Shown here: one piece after another, positions 34,239 to 43,666 of the stretch
Numbering within the stretch: position 1 is the first letter of the stretch
Layout: every line of letters begins with the position of its first letter
Assembly: GCA_963773685.1 (NCBI GenBank)
Contig: CAVZBY010000005.1
Location: 446,463-510,462, forward strand
Direction of reading: 5' to 3'
Source: JALHVH01 sp963773685
GTDB taxonomy: Bacteria > Acidobacteriota > Aminicenantia > Aminicenantales > Saccharicenantaceae
Length of the DNA stretch: 64,000 nt
The notes under the pieces: model-generated
The model's database searches: none
What the model was told of the DNA's origin: nothing
Seen by the model: only the letters and a program-made list of their open reading frames with translations
Made by a program: the position numbers and the translations under genes

Positions 34239-35924
34239 ATGAAACAGATAGGTCGCTGGCTTGCCGTGTGCTCCATCATCGTCCCGCTCTTCGCGTACGG
34301 GCAGAGCCCCGCTCCAGAAGCGGTGGCGCCTTCGCCCGCCGAGAAGATGGACAAGATCTTCGACTTCTGGAATCGCCTGGACCAACCCGGCTTCGCGACC
34401 GTCGTGGTCAAGGACGGGCAGGTGGTCTACGAAAAGGTCTTCGGCCTGGCCTGCCAGGAGCATCTCGTTCCCTTGACGCCGAACTCGCTCTTCAATACCG
34501 CCAACCTGGCCGAAGCGTTCGTCGGTCAGGCGGTGGCCATGCTGGAGGAGCAGGGCAAGCTGAGCCTCGATGATGATGTCCGGAAGTTCATCCCGGAGCT
34601 TCCGGATCTCGGGACCCCCGTCAAACTGCGCCACCTGCTCTACCACTCCAGCGGCCTGCGCGACTGGCTTCCCGTCCTCAGGCTCAAGGGCCGGGACCAG
34701 ATGGAGATCACGATGGAGCGCGTTCTGGGCGTCCTCAAAGCCCAGAAGAAGCTCCTCTTCACTCCCGGCGACCGCGCCCTTTATACCAGCACCGATTATG
34801 ACCTGCTGGCCGAGACCGTCAAGCGGGCCACCGGCAAGCCCTTCTCGGAATGGGCTTTCGAGAACATCTTCAAGCCGTTGAAGATGACGAGGACCCAGTT
34901 TCGCGATAATTACCGGTCCGTCCTCGACGACCAGGCCCTCAGCTACAACTTCACGCGCCAGGAATACCTCAGGGGGATCGACACCCTGTCCCTGGCCGGC
35001 TCGCACTCGCTGTTCACGTCGGTGCGGGAGCTCTCGAAGTGGATGCTGAACGTCGGGACGGGGCGCGTGGGCGGGGCGGCGCTTTTCGAGAAGATGCTTG
35101 CCCCGGGGAAGCTCAACGGCGGCGAGAGCTCGGGATACGGCTACGGCCTGAGCGTCGGGGAATATGCCGGCAAGCGGCAGGTCTCCGTTACCGGATCATG
35201 GGCCGGCTCCGGCGTCCTCCTGGCCTATTTCCCCGACCAGCGCTTCGGGTTCGTCGTCCTGGCCAATTGGGACTATACCCCCGTCGAGGCATTTGCATCG
35301 GACATCGTCAACGCCTGGCTCCCGGCGCCCCCGCCGGCTGTGCCCGCGGCCGCGAAGCCCAAGGCCGCGGCCAAGAAGGGAGTCAAGGTCAAGCCCGCGA
35401 TCCTGGATTTGTATGTCGGGGATTATAGTCTCGGTCCCGGCCAGGTCTTCTCGATCAGCCGTACGGGCGACCAGCTCTTTTTCAACTTCCCCGGCCTGAA
35501 GATGGCCCTGACCGCCGCATCCGAGACCGAGTTCATCCTGGACCTCTTCCAGGCCCGCCTCGTCTTCCAAAAGGATAAGGACGGGAAGGTCGGGCGGATG
35601 ATCTGGAAACAGGGGGGCGGCGAGCAGGAGGTCCCGAAGGTCGTTATCGTGAATCCGACTCCCCAGGAGCTCCAGGAATTCGCCGGGGCCTATTCGAACG
35701 ACGAGCTGGACCTCGAGTACGCGCTCGAGGTCCGCGGCGACCGGCTCGTCATCATCCCCCCGGAAAGGGCCGAGGTCCGGCTGGCTCCCGGCGAGAAGGA
35801 CCGTTTCACGTCAAACGCGCCGGCCCTCCCGATGATCATCTTTCAACGGGATGCGCAGAACCGCGTGACCGGCTTCATCATCGACAGCGCCGCCGTCCGC
35901 GACCTGGTGTTCAAGAAGAGCTGA
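34239..35924 (+). CDS. Serine beta-lactamase-fold protein lacking catalytic motifs
   Basis: A 561-residue exported protein (signal MKQIGRWLAVCSIIVPLFAY). Residues about 30-370 have the class C beta-lactamase/DD-peptidase fold: QPGFATVVVKDGQVVYEKVF, KLSLDDDVRKFIPELPDLG, LRHLLYHSSGLRDWLPVL. The three active-site motifs are not preserved: the SxxK position reads NLAE (FNTANLAEAF), the YxN position reads YTS (ALYTSTDYDLLA), and the K/H-T/G-G position reads GSWAG. An alanine/lysine-rich linker leads to two C-terminal beta domains. It is probably a binding or scaffold protein, not a hydrolase. Confidence 0.8.
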   Translation: MKQIGRWLAVCSIIVPLFAYGQSPAPEAVAPSPAEKMDKIFDFWNRLDQPGFATVVVKDGQVVYEKVFGLACQEHLVPLTPNSLFNTANLAEAFVGQAVAMLEEQGKLSLDDDVRKFIPELPDLGTPVKLRHLLYHSSGLRDWLPVLRLKGRDQMEITMERVLGVLKAQKKLLFTPGDRALYTSTDYDLLAETVKRATGKPFSEWAFENIFKPLKMTRTQFRDNYRSVLDDQALSYNFTRQEYLRGIDTLSLAGSHSLFTSVRELSKWMLNVGTGRVGGAALFEKMLAPGKLNGGESSGYGYGLSVGEYAGKRQVSVTGSWAGSGVLLAYFPDQRFGFVVLANWDYTPVEAFASDIVNAWLPAPPPAVPAAAKPKAAAKKGVKVKPAILDLYVGDYSLGPGQVFSISRTGDQLFFNFPGLKMALTAASETEFILDLFQARLVFQKDKDGKVGRMIWKQGGGEQEVPKVVIVNPTPQELQEFAGAYSNDELDLEYALEVRGDRLVIIPPERAEVRLAPGEKDRFTSNAPALPMIIFQRDAQNRVTGFIIDSAAVRDLVFKKS

Positions 35925-36063
35925 TCCGAACGTAAAGAGTAAAACAATTTTACGGAAAGGGCGGTGGATTTCTGCCGGCTTTCTCCCGTCGCCCCTGTCC
36001 GCTTTTGGCATGATTCCCGCTGTTCAAGAAATTGAAATTATTCGCATATTAGGGGAGGGTTCA

Positions 36064-37632
36064 ATGAAAAAGCTCGTCCTTATGATCCTTGTGACGTGGC
36101 CTTGATCCTGGCGCTTCTCGTTTCCTTGGCCTGGAGCGAATCCGCGGACCAAGAGCTCGGGGCCGCTTTCGAGGCGGGGGATACGGCCAGGATCGTTCAG
36201 CTCCTCGCCGCCGACCCGCAACTGCTGAAAACCGATATGGGCGACGGGCATGACCCCCCTGCACTATGCCGTTTATTATGGATACGTCCCCGTCGTCGAT
36301 CATTGCCTGAAGAACGGGGTGGACATCAACCTCAAGGACCGCACGCAGGCCTGTCGCCCGTCTGGTTCTCGGTCTCGGGGAAGCGGCCGGCCATGCTGAA
36401 AAAGCTCGCGGCCCTCGGCGCCGACCTCTCGATCAAGAACCCGCAGGGCGACGACATGCTGTTCCGCGCCGCTCTGGCCGGCGACGCCGAGGTCTTCGGC
36501 ATACTGCTCGACAACGGCTTCAAGATCGACGGGAAGAACGCCTATCGAAATGACGCCCATCCAATACGCCGCGCGCGGCGACGCCGTGGACATCATGAAG
36601 CTCCTCGTCGCGAAAGGCGTGGACCCCAGAGGCGGGACGGACCCCAGCTTCACGCTCCTCCATCATGCGGTCCAGTCGAGGAAGTCCGGGGCCGATCCAC
36701 TATCTGTTGGACATCGGCCTGGACGTCAACGCCATGCATCCGGGCACCGGGATGACCCCTTGGTCCTGGCCACGGATCTCGGCAATACGGACGCGCCCGG
36801 GCCCTGGTCATGCGGGGGGCCGACCTCAACGCGGCCGACGGGAACGGCCAGACGCCCCTCATGCTCGCCCTCAAGAAGGGGAGACGGGAACTCGTCGACC
36901 TGTTCCTTCGGAAGGGTGCGGATGCGGGGCTGGTCGATCCCCGGACCGGCAAAACCCTGCTCCACGAAGCGGCCCTGCGCGGCTACTCGGGAATCGTCGA
37001 AGCTCTGCTCGTCCGCGGTGTTCCGAAGGACGCCAAGGACCTTAACGGCCGAACGGCGCTCTCCTATGCGCTGAAATATGGGAACGGGACCGCGGCGGAG
37101 GTTCTTCGCAAGAGCGGGGTCGAGGACGTCCCCTGGGAGGTGAACCTCGACGACGCCGCGCTCCTCGGCAAGCCGCTCAAGGCGGGAGAGGCCACGATAT
37201 GGTACCTCAAGCACTCGGGCTGGGCATCAAGAACGAGATCCGCGTTCCTCGTCTTCGATTATTGGGACGAAGATGCCGGCTCCGGACGAAAAGCTCCTGG
37301 CCAACGGCCATATCCGGCCCGAAGAGCTCAAGGGACTGCCCGTCTTTGTTTTCGTGACTCATGACCACGGAGATCATTTCGACCGGCAGATCCTCGAATG
37401 GAAGAAGGCCGTTCCCGACCTGACCTATGTCTTCGGGTTCGAGCCCCAGGGCGTGGACGGAGCCGTTTCCCTCGCTCCGCGAACCCAGAGAACGATCGGC
37501 CCGCTCGCCGTCACCACGATCCAGGCCAACGACGCCGGCGTCGGGTTCGCCGTCGCCGTGGACGGGCTGACCATCTTCAGGATCTTGCCGGGCCATCCCA
37601 TTTGCCGGATGCACCGCGCTCGGATAAGATAA
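36064..37632 (+). pseudogene. Ankyrin-repeat / metallo-beta-lactamase-fold fusion, decayed
   Basis: The gene begins MKKLVLMILV and then changes frame at least eight times. Pieces in order: ALILALLVSLAWSESADQEL (export signal), ankyrin units such as MTPLHYAVYYGYVPVVDHCL, MLKKLAALGADLSIKNPQGD, MTPIQYAARGDAVDIMKLLV, QTPLMLALKKGRRELVDLFL and KTLLHEAALRGYSGIVEALL, then a metal-hydrolase part with VFVTHDHGDHFDRQILEWKK. The hydrolase is cut off after GLTIFRILPGH, where relatives continue for dozens of residues. Multiple shifts plus truncation, beside an undamaged yyaL gene, argue for genuine decay, although local low read depth could add errors. Confidence 0.75.
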
Positions 37633-37638
37633 CATCTT

Positions 37639-39786
37639 ATGACTTCGCGGCATCCCGAAAACCGCCTCCTCCGGGAGAAGAGTCCCTATCTGCGCCAGCA
37701 TGCGCACAATCCTGTGGACTGGTATCCCTGGGGGGAGGAGGCCTTCGAGCGGGCCCGGAACGAGGACAAGCCGGTCTTTCTTTCCATCGGCTACTCATCC
37801 TGCCATTGGTGCCACGTCATGGAGCAGGAGTCGTTCAACGATGAAGAGGCCGCCCGGCTGCTCAACGAGACGTTTGTCTGCGTCAAGGTGGACCGGGAGG
37901 AAAGGCCCGACCTCGACCAATACTATATGACCGTCGGCCAGATGCTGACCGGAGCGGGGGGCTGGCCGCTGACGATCGTGATGACGCCGGACAAGCGGCC
38001 GTTCTTTGCGGGGACGTACTTTCCGAAGGAGCGGCGGTGGGGACGGCTCGGGCTCATGGAGCTTGTCCCGCTGATCGGAGAAGCCTGGCGGACGCGGCGG
38101 GAGGAAGTCCTGCGGTCGGCCGAAGGGATATTCGATGCCGTTGTGCGGGCGCTGGGAGCGCGAGAGGAGGGCAGAGGAGCGGGACCTGATGCGGAATCGG
38201 GCCGGAGCGAGCTCACGACGGAAGCCCTCGATGAGGCGTTCCGGGAGCTTGAGGCGGATTTCGATGAAGCGAATGGGGGCTTCGGGAGCGCTCCCAAGTT
38301 TCCCGTTGCCCATACCCTGTCCTTCCTTCTCAGATATTGGAAGCGGACGGGAAATGCCCGTGCCCTTGCCATGGCCGAAAGCACTCTTGAAAAGATGGCG
38401 CTCGGCGGCATATGGGACCATCTGGGATCCGGCTTCCATAGATATTCGACAGATGCCGAATGGCGGGTCCCGCATTTCGAGAAGATGCTTTACGACCAGG
38501 CTCTCCTGGCCGGCGTCTATGCGGAGGCATCGGCGGCGACGGGCAAAAGCGAATTCGGGCGGACCGCCGTCGAGACCCTGGAGTACCTCCTCCGGGACCT
38601 CCGGGCGCCCGGAGGCGGATTCTATACGGCCGAGGACGCCGATTCCGAGGGCGGGGAAGGCCGATTCTACGTCTGGACGACAAAGGAGATCGAAGCGGCC
38701 CTGAAGAGCGAAGACGCGGCGCTGGCGGCCCGCATCTTCGACCTCCGGGCCGAAGGGAACTTCTCCGAACCGGGCGGCTCGAAGGACGGGAGGAACATCC
38801 TCTTTATGCGACAACCGCTCGCCGAGATCGCCGCCGAACGCGGGGTCCCGACGGAGCGGTTCGAGGCGGAAGTCGCGTCCATCCGCGCGAAGCTTCTCCG
38901 GGTCCGGGGAGAACGGGTCCGGCCGTTCAGGGACACGAAGATCCTTACGGATTGGAACGGTCTTGCGATCGGGGCGCTGGCCATAACCTCTCGGAGGACG
39001 GGGGAGAGTCGATTCCTCGAAGCGGCGGAGGCCGCGGTCCGCTTCGTTCTCGAAAAGATGCGTGGACCGGAGGGGCGCCTGCTCCACTCCTATGCGGACG
39101 GGGAAGCCCGCATCCCGGCCTATCTCGACGATTACGCCTTTCTCATCGGGGGTCTCCTCGAGGTCTATGAGGCGGGATTCGACCCGTCCTATCTGGAGCG
39201 GGCGATCGAGCTGACGAACATCGCAAAAGAGGATCTTGCGGATGGGCGCGAAGGCGGCTTTTTTTCGGTAACCGCGGCGACCGAGCTTCCCGTCCGGCCG
39301 AAAGAGGTCGCCGACGGCGCCATCCCCTCCGGGAACTCGGTCATGCTGATGAACCTCCTCCGGCTGGCACGCCTGACGGGGCGCCTAGACCTGGAAAAGG
39401 ACGCGGCGCGGCTGACGGAGGCCTTCGCGGCCAAGGTCGCGAGCCGGCCGCGCGCCCATGCGGCATTCCTATGCGGGCTGGATCATGCCTTCGGCCCGGC
39501 GACCGAGGTTGTGGTCGTCGGCCGTGACGGGGATCGCCGGACGGACGCCTTGCTGAGCGCGCTCGCAAGGACTTGGCTTCCGAACACGGCCGTCCTCTTC
39601 AAGCCGGCAATAGAGCCCGCCGGGGTCGGACTTACGAAGATGGATAAGATCATGGAGCTCGTCCCCTTCACGCGCGACATGAAGGAAATCGACGGCCATC
39701 CGGCGGCCTATGTTTGTACGAACGGCCGATGCCTCAAGCCCGTAACCTCTCCCGAAGAACTCCTCCGGCTTCTTTCGAGACTCTGA
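37639..39786 (+). CDS. Thioredoxin-domain/DUF255 protein (YyaL, spermatogenesis-associated protein 20 family)
   Basis: An intact 715-residue protein. N-terminal DUF255 thioredoxin-like domain: ENRLLREKSPYLRQHAHNPV, PVFLSIGYSSCHWCHVMEQE and FVCVKVDREERPDLDQYYM, with the CxxC pair CHWC. The C-terminal part is an (alpha/alpha)6 barrel like N-acylglucosamine epimerases (GGIWDHLGSGFHRYSTDAEW, TEDADSEGGEGRFYVWT). The family is conserved from bacteria to humans without a settled function. It starts 6 bases after the broken ankyrin gene and may depend on its promoter. Confidence 0.9.
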   Translation: MTSRHPENRLLREKSPYLRQHAHNPVDWYPWGEEAFERARNEDKPVFLSIGYSSCHWCHVMEQESFNDEEAARLLNETFVCVKVDREERPDLDQYYMTVGQMLTGAGGWPLTIVMTPDKRPFFAGTYFPKERRWGRLGLMELVPLIGEAWRTRREEVLRSAEGIFDAVVRALGAREEGRGAGPDAESGRSELTTEALDEAFRELEADFDEANGGFGSAPKFPVAHTLSFLLRYWKRTGNARALAMAESTLEKMALGGIWDHLGSGFHRYSTDAEWRVPHFEKMLYDQALLAGVYAEASAATGKSEFGRTAVETLEYLLRDLRAPGGGFYTAEDADSEGGEGRFYVWTTKEIEAALKSEDAALAARIFDLRAEGNFSEPGGSKDGRNILFMRQPLAEIAAERGVPTERFEAEVASIRAKLLRVRGERVRPFRDTKILTDWNGLAIGALAITSRRTGESRFLEAAEAAVRFVLEKMRGPEGRLLHSYADGEARIPAYLDDYAFLIGGLLEVYEAGFDPSYLERAIELTNIAKEDLADGREGGFFSVTAATELPVRPKEVADGAIPSGNSVMLMNLLRLARLTGRLDLEKDAARLTEAFAAKVASRPRAHAAFLCGLDHAFGPATEVVVVGRDGDRRTDALLSALARTWLPNTAVLFKPAIEPAGVGLTKMDKIMELVPFTRDMKEIDGHPAAYVCTNGRCLKPVTSPEELLRLLSRL

Positions 39787-39804
39787 TCAACAAGCGATCC
39801 CGCG

Positions 39805-41156
39805 TTATCCAGCCAGCGTCAGGGTCTCGTGGGCGACGATGAGCTTGCCCTGGATGGGGACGCCGTAAGGACAGGCCCTCTCGCAGGGGCCCGCGCATTC
39901 CGCGCATGAACCCGCGCTTCGTCCGCCCAGCGCGGCGTAATCGGCCAGGGCCGCCTTCTCCCGCCCCTTCCCTTTGAAGTAGTAGTTGTAGCGCATGATG
40001 GAGTTGACCGGGACCCCGCGGGGGCAGGCGGCCTCGCAGGCGCCGCAGGCGAAGCGGCAGGTCGAGCTTCCGGCCACGTCGGCGCACCCGGCCAGGACCG
40101 ATGCGTCGCCCGGGCTCATCGTCCCGCCGGAAATCGCCAGGAAAGCATCGAGCTGGCCGAAGGTGTTGATGCTCGGGCAGACGCAGTGGACGTCGGGATT
40201 GTCCAGGCAGAAGCGGATCGCCGCGTCGCGGGCCTGTTCGAGCCCCGAAAGGTTGTGGCTCTTGAGGAAGACCTCTGTCTTTTCCGCACGCTCCCGGGCG
40301 AGCCCGGCCACCTTGATGAACGGCTTCCGGCGGCTCTTGGCCACGGAGCTTGTACCGTTCCTCGATGGACGCCAGGATGTTCTTGTCCTCCTGGATATAG
40401 AAGGCGGGGTCCATCTTCATCAGGGTCGTCCCCATGCCCTTGGCTTTGCAGGCGGCGAGGATCCTCCCGCCGTCCTCGGTCTTGAGATAGTTGTAGACGA
40501 ACAGGACGACGTCGAAGCGCCCGTCCTCCGCGGCGGCCAGCACGACCTGGTCCATCGGGTCGTCGAGCTTCCCGTAGAGGCTGAGGTCCGCGCCGTGGTT
40601 GGACAAGCCCGAGAAGCGGACGCGCCCCTCGGCCTTGAGCTCGCGGATGAGCGTCATGGTAAGGCTCGTGTTTGACCTGAGCCAACGAGCACATGTGGAT
40701 CATCAGGCAGTCGACGTAATCCAGCCGCAGCCGCTCGAGGCATTTCCGGAACCTCTCCCGGAGCCCGGCCTTGTCGATCTCCTTGACGAAGGTCAGGTTG
40801 AGCTTGGTCGTCACGAAGACCGATTTCCGGTCCATGCCCTTGAGGGCCTCTCCGATGGTCCGCTCGGAGCCGCCCCGCTCGTAGTGCTCTCCGGTATCGA
40901 TATAATTGACGCCGCGGTCCACGGCCGTCTGCAGGACGTTGGCGTTCGAGAGGCCGCCTGCGCCGAAGCTGATGTCCGAGACCTTCCACCCGGTCCGGCC
41001 CAGCGTTCGGTAGGCCTTGACCCTCGGCGGGCGGGCGGGCGGTGCGGGCGCGGCGGCGCCGGAGCGCTCCTGCCCGCGTTCTCCCGCATGCAGGCCCAGC
41101 GCCGGTAGAGCGGCCAACGATGCGCCGAGGAATCCCCTTCGCGTGAGTTCCTTCAT
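39805..41156 (-). CDS. Tat-exported aldo/keto reductase with C-terminal 4Fe-4S domain, two apparent frameshifts
   Basis: The leader KELTRRGFLGASLAALPALG is a twin-arginine signal. The barrel reads YRTLGRTGWKVSDISFGAGG, VDRGVNYIDTGEHYERGGSE and RLRLDYVDCLMIHMC, shifts near 40665 to RELKAEGRVRFSGLSNHGAD and VVLFVYNYL, then shifts near 40340 to FLKSHNLSGLEQARDAAIRF. The last 90 residues carry two cysteine clusters, CRFACGACEAACPRGVP and CAECAGPCERACPYGVP, for iron-sulfur centres. Such proteins are common in Acidobacteriota- and Planctomycetes-type genomes; the substrate is unknown. Catalytic Tyr/Asp (YIDTGEHY) are retained. Confidence 0.8.
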
Positions 41157-41175
41157 ATTGTTGTTCTCCTCTGCT

Positions 41176-41874
41176 TCACCAGATGAGCGGGACGAGGCGG
41201 TACCTGGTCTTTTGCGTGTAGGCTTCGTATCCGGGAAGGTCCCTGAGCAGGACCTTCTCCTCGTTGCGGATGCGCAAGGCGAGAAGGACCGGGAGCGGGA
41301 GGGCGCCGAGAAGTCCCCAATAGGAGCCGAGGGCCACCGGAGTGGCCAGATAGATCAACAGGATGGCGGCGTACATCGGGTGGCGGATGACGGCATAGGG
41401 CCCGGCCGTCATGAGGTTCTGGCCCCGCTCCACCTCGACGGTCCGCGCGGCGTAGCTGTTCGATCGCAGGACGCGGTAGAAGAGAATATACGCGGCTAAG
41501 AATAGGGCGTCCGCCAGGACGACCACGGGGACAGGAACCGACGACCATCCCCAACGAACGTCGAATCCGGGGATGAGCCATACGGCCAGGAGCATCGGGG
41601 CGACCAGTGCCTGGATCAACTTTTGGGCGCGCTCCTTTTCCTTCGCTTTCATCCTCCGTTCGAGCAGGTCGGGGTCTTTGAGAAAGAGAATGACCAGAAC
41701 CGTGGTCACGGACCCGAAGAGGATGAACAGGAAGATCCATGCCTGCCAATAGCGGACCGTCCCGGCCGCCAGGAAGAGGGCGGGCCCCAGAACGATAGCG
41801 CCGCCTATCAGTCTCACGATCGCGCGCAGGAACAAGCGGCGTCGTCCCTTGCCCATAGGGCTATCAACGCTCAT
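41176..41874 (-). CDS. Isoprenylcysteine carboxyl methyltransferase-like membrane protein
   Basis: A 232-residue membrane protein with about five spans, such as AIVLGPALFLAAGTVRYWQA and VVVLADALFLAAYILFYRVL. The C-terminal signature GPYAVIRHPMYAAILLIYL followed by RIRNEEKVLLRDLPGYEAYT is that of the ICMT/PEMT/NnrU superfamily, which binds S-adenosylmethionine in the membrane. I use the ATG at 41874 (MSVDSPMGKGRR); the upstream part of the open frame overlaps the neighbouring gene. The methyl acceptor is unknown. Confidence 0.8.
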   Translation of the reverse strand: MSVDSPMGKGRRRLFLRAIVRLIGGAIVLGPALFLAAGTVRYWQAWIFLFILFGSVTTVLVILFLKDPDLLERRMKAKEKERAQKLIQALVAPMLLAVWLIPGFDVRWGWSSVPVPVVVLADALFLAAYILFYRVLRSNSYAARTVEVERGQNLMTAGPYAVIRHPMYAAILLIYLATPVALGSYWGLLGALPLPVLLALRIRNEEKVLLRDLPGYEAYTQKTRYRLVPLIW

Positions 41875-41894
41875 GAATATCCTATCGAACGTCT

Positions 41895-42335
41895 CTATTT
41901 CGGAGGGAGGACGACCAGGGTCCTCGTGATCTTGGCGACGAGGTTCGAGGTCGGGTCCGGGCATCTGACGTATTCTGTAGTCACGCCCTTGGGATCGATG
42001 ACCTTCTCGTAGGGCGTGCCTTCGTATTTCCAGGGTAGGGTTCCGCCGCTCTCGAGGATACGGACGAAGTCGTTCAGGCTTCCCCTCAGCCACGGGCAGA
42101 TCTTTCCCCAGTCCTCAGGGTACTTGAACTTATCGCCCTTCTTGTGGCACCAGGTGTCGGGCCGGGCCTCATAGATCTCGATCTCGATGGAGTACCCCTT
42201 GCGGACCGGCGGGGGTGGCGGCGGCGTTTGCGACGTCTCCTGCCCCGTGGCTCCGGCGGCACCCGCCACACCCGCGGCGGCGAGGCACGATGCCAGCCCG
42301 CATCCGGCCTTTCCCATGAAGTCGCGTCGGTTCAT
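41895..42335 (-). CDS. TIGR04076-like protein with Tat leader
   Basis: A 146-residue protein with a twin-arginine leader (MNRRDFMGKAGCGLASCLAA) and a proline run, then KKGDKFKYPEDWGKICPWLR and VRILESGGTLPWKYEGTPYE. The CPW and LPW spacing with a late cysteine (YVRCPD) resembles the small TIGR04076 family, of unknown function. Four cysteines remain in the mature part or leader. It precedes the methyltransferase gene by 20 bases on the same strand. Confidence 0.6.
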   Translation of the reverse strand: MNRRDFMGKAGCGLASCLAAAGVAGAAGATGQETSQTPPPPPPVRKGYSIEIEIYEARPDTWCHKKGDKFKYPEDWGKICPWLRGSLNDFVRILESGGTLPWKYEGTPYEKVIDPKGVTTEYVRCPDPTSNLVAKITRTLVVLPPK

Positions 42336-42584
42336 CAGGGCCTCCTGTGATCGCGGATAGAGGAGATTATAATGCAATAATTGTGCCCATCCTCGAGTCG
42401 GAATGCAATTGCCGTAAGAGCCCCAGGCGGCAGCGGAATCAGGTCGGGAGGGAATGAAACGAAGAACGCCCGGGGCGCACCCCCATGTCATTTGAAACCG
42501 GCGGGCCCTCGCGGACGTAAAGAAGATTGACACGGCCTGCCGTTCCTTCAAAAGTTTGATGGTGTTTCCGGGTGGAACTCCGAT

Positions 42585-43232
42585 TCCCGCCTCGCCTGCC
42601 TGGCCCCTTATCCCATCGACCTCTACCAGATCCACAATCCGCTCTCCGTCTCCTCCACGGCCGCCCAGATGAGGGCCATGGCCGGGCTGGTCCGCGACGG
42701 CAGGATCAAGACCGTGGGCGTCTCGAATTTCGGGGCCCGGCGGATGGCCAAGGCGCATCGGCTCCTGGCCCGGGAAGGCGTCCCGCTGGTGTCCAACCAG
42801 GTCCACTACAGCCTGCTCAAGCGCGGGATCGAGAACAACGGACTGATGGACGCCGCCCGCGAGCTGGGGATCACCATCATCGCCTATTCTCCTCTCGATC
42901 AGGGCGTCCTGACCGGCCGCTTTCACGAGGACCCGACTCTCCGGAAGGCGTTGTCCGGGATGCGCCAATGGCGCGGATTCTACAGAACCGGCTTCCTGGA
43001 AAAGAGCCGGCCGGTCGTCGAAGCGCTCCGGGAAGTGGGGGCCCGCCATGGCGCGGTCCCGGCCCAGGTGGCCCTCAATTGGCTGTTCAGCGCCCATGGC
43101 GATACCGTGGTCGTCATCCCGGGGGCGACGAAAACATCCCAGGCGGTCGCGAACGCGGCCTCCATGGGCTTCGTCCTGACCCCGGACGAGATCGACCATC
43201 TCGACCGCGTCTCGCGCCCGTTCCGGAAGTGA
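42585..43232 (+). pseudogene. Aldo/keto reductase, N-terminal half missing
   Basis: Clear reductase sequence begins around PIDLYQIHNPLSVSS and runs to the natural end: IKTVGVSNFGARRMAKAHRL, VSNQVHYSLLKRGIEN, GITIIAYSPLDQGVLTGRF, VPAQVALNWLF and VIPGATKTSQAVANA. The first 110-120 residues of the family, with the catalytic Asp and Tyr, are absent. The 200 bases upstream show no matching frame, so this is a truncated relic and not a frameshift. An ATG at 42669 could still give a 187-residue protein without an active site. It is not a copy of the iron-sulfur reductase at 39805-41156. Confidence 0.7.
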
Positions 43233-43264
43233 ACGGAATATTCCGGCCGGCGGGGCGTCCCCGT

Positions 43265-43648
43265 TCAAGAACGGGTGAGGGCGACGCTGTAGCCGAAGAC
43301 CTCGCCCGTCATGATGCCGGCCCTGACGGCCGGGTCGTCCTTCATGGTCCGTTCGGCCGCCTCCATCGAGGCGGCCTCGAAAACGACGATGCCGAACGTT
43401 CGCTCGTCCAATCCCTCCGTCTTCCCGGCCAGGATGAGATGGCCGTCGGCGAGAAGACCCTTGAGATAGGCGAAGTGCTCGGCGACAACGGCGTTGTCCG
43501 CTTCCGTCCAATTGGCCTCGACCTGGAGGCGCGGAACAGGCTTGATGACATAGATGAACTGCTTGGGCGCCGCGACGAGGCTCGGGCCGAAGGCCCCGGC
43601 CAACAGGGCGAAGGAGAGAATGACGCTGGCTGATCTCTTTGCTTTCAT
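43265..43648 (-). CDS. Exported YCII-related protein
   Basis: A 127-residue protein with a signal peptide (ASVILSFALLAGAFGPSLVA). The body FIYVIKPVPRLQVEANWTEA, HFAYLKGLLADGHLILAGKT and ERTMKDDPAVRAGIMTGEVF fits the YCII fold, a ferredoxin-like barrel found alone or fused to enzymes. Conserved His (EHFAYLK) and Asp (KDDPAV) are retained. The role is unknown. Confidence 0.75.
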   Translation of the reverse strand: MKAKRSASVILSFALLAGAFGPSLVAAPKQFIYVIKPVPRLQVEANWTEADNAVVAEHFAYLKGLLADGHLILAGKTEGLDERTFGIVVFEAASMEAAERTMKDDPAVRAGIMTGEVFGYSVALTRS

Positions 43649-43666
43649 GGATATTTCCGTGGGGCT

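Noticed and set aside
42585..43232. Aldo/keto reductase as an intact short gene starting at 42669
   Set aside because: The frame would lack the N-terminal half with the catalytic Asp and Tyr, and homologous sequence begins upstream of that ATG without a start codon.
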